Below are positions 63,943-64,000 of a stretch of 64,000 nt of DNA, piece by piece (positions within the stretch are counted from its first letter, which is position 1; every line of letters starts with the position of its first letter). This DNA is from Petrosia ficiformis (Eukaryota; Porifera; Demospongiae; Haplosclerida; Petrosiidae). The DNA is taken from assembly GCA_947044365.1 (NCBI GenBank), contig OX345642.1, positions 1,016,001 through 1,080,000 on the forward strand, given 5' to 3'. The position numbers and the translations under genes were made by a program. The notes under the pieces are model-generated. The model was not told the origin of the DNA. It made no database searches and was given only the letters and a program-made list of their open reading frames with translations.

Positions 63943-64000
63943 CTATGATATTAAAATAATAATAATTGTATTGATTAGTGATAAAGTAGATTGCACATAC

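Overview
The window looks like nuclear DNA of an early-branching animal, most likely a demosponge. This is an inference from AT-rich DNA, short spliceosomal introns with GT..AG ends, AATAAA poly(A) signals, animal genes (RECQL4, SS18, LSM14) and very large Death-domain/ankyrin genes. No species can be fixed from the sequence alone.

Left two thirds (1-48 kb): a tandem family of giant ankyrin-repeat genes on the + strand. Copy 1 (2-7267) is cut at its 5' end by the window. Copy 2 (14839-20682) and copy 3 (38101-47853) are complete, single-exon coding regions of 1947 and 3250 codons, each preceded by a 5'UTR splice acceptor. Each complete protein has an N-terminal Death-like domain, then a roughly 220-residue predominantly helical module that alternates with ankyrin blocks, then a long ankyrin array and a Ser/Thr-rich tail. 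A decayed 3' end of a fourth copy lies at 9.9-10.7 kb. Copy 3 carries a nearly identical ~798-bp higher-order repeat inside its coding sequence.

The copies sit tail-to-tail with RECQL4. The intact RECQL4 gene (48222-56256, minus, 15 coding exons with matching phases, 1448 codons) ends just past copy 3. Broken copies of its last exon lie behind copy 2 (21.05-21.75 kb) and behind the fourth relic (10.90-11.59 kb). The duplication unit was therefore the ankyrin gene plus the RECQL4 tail, and the copy-3/RECQL4 junction looks like the original arrangement.

Between the copies (21.8-38 kb) are satellites and minisatellites (notably a 3.4-kb ~107-bp array at 29.1-32.5 kb), several non-autonomous DNA transposons, a frameshifted EGF-transmembrane gene relic, a possible spliced non-coding RNA with a duplicated exon, and one possible small gene.

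Right third (48-64 kb): compact conserved genes. RECQL4 (minus) and an SS18/SSXT homologue (plus, 56410-58267) are divergent with only 153 bp between their start codons. SS18 converges on an LSM14/RAP55 homologue (minus, last five exons, 59177-63942, 5' end outside the window). RECQL4 acts in replication and DNA repair, SS18 in SWI/SNF chromatin remodelling and LSM14 in mRNA storage and decay. They are neighbours, not one pathway.
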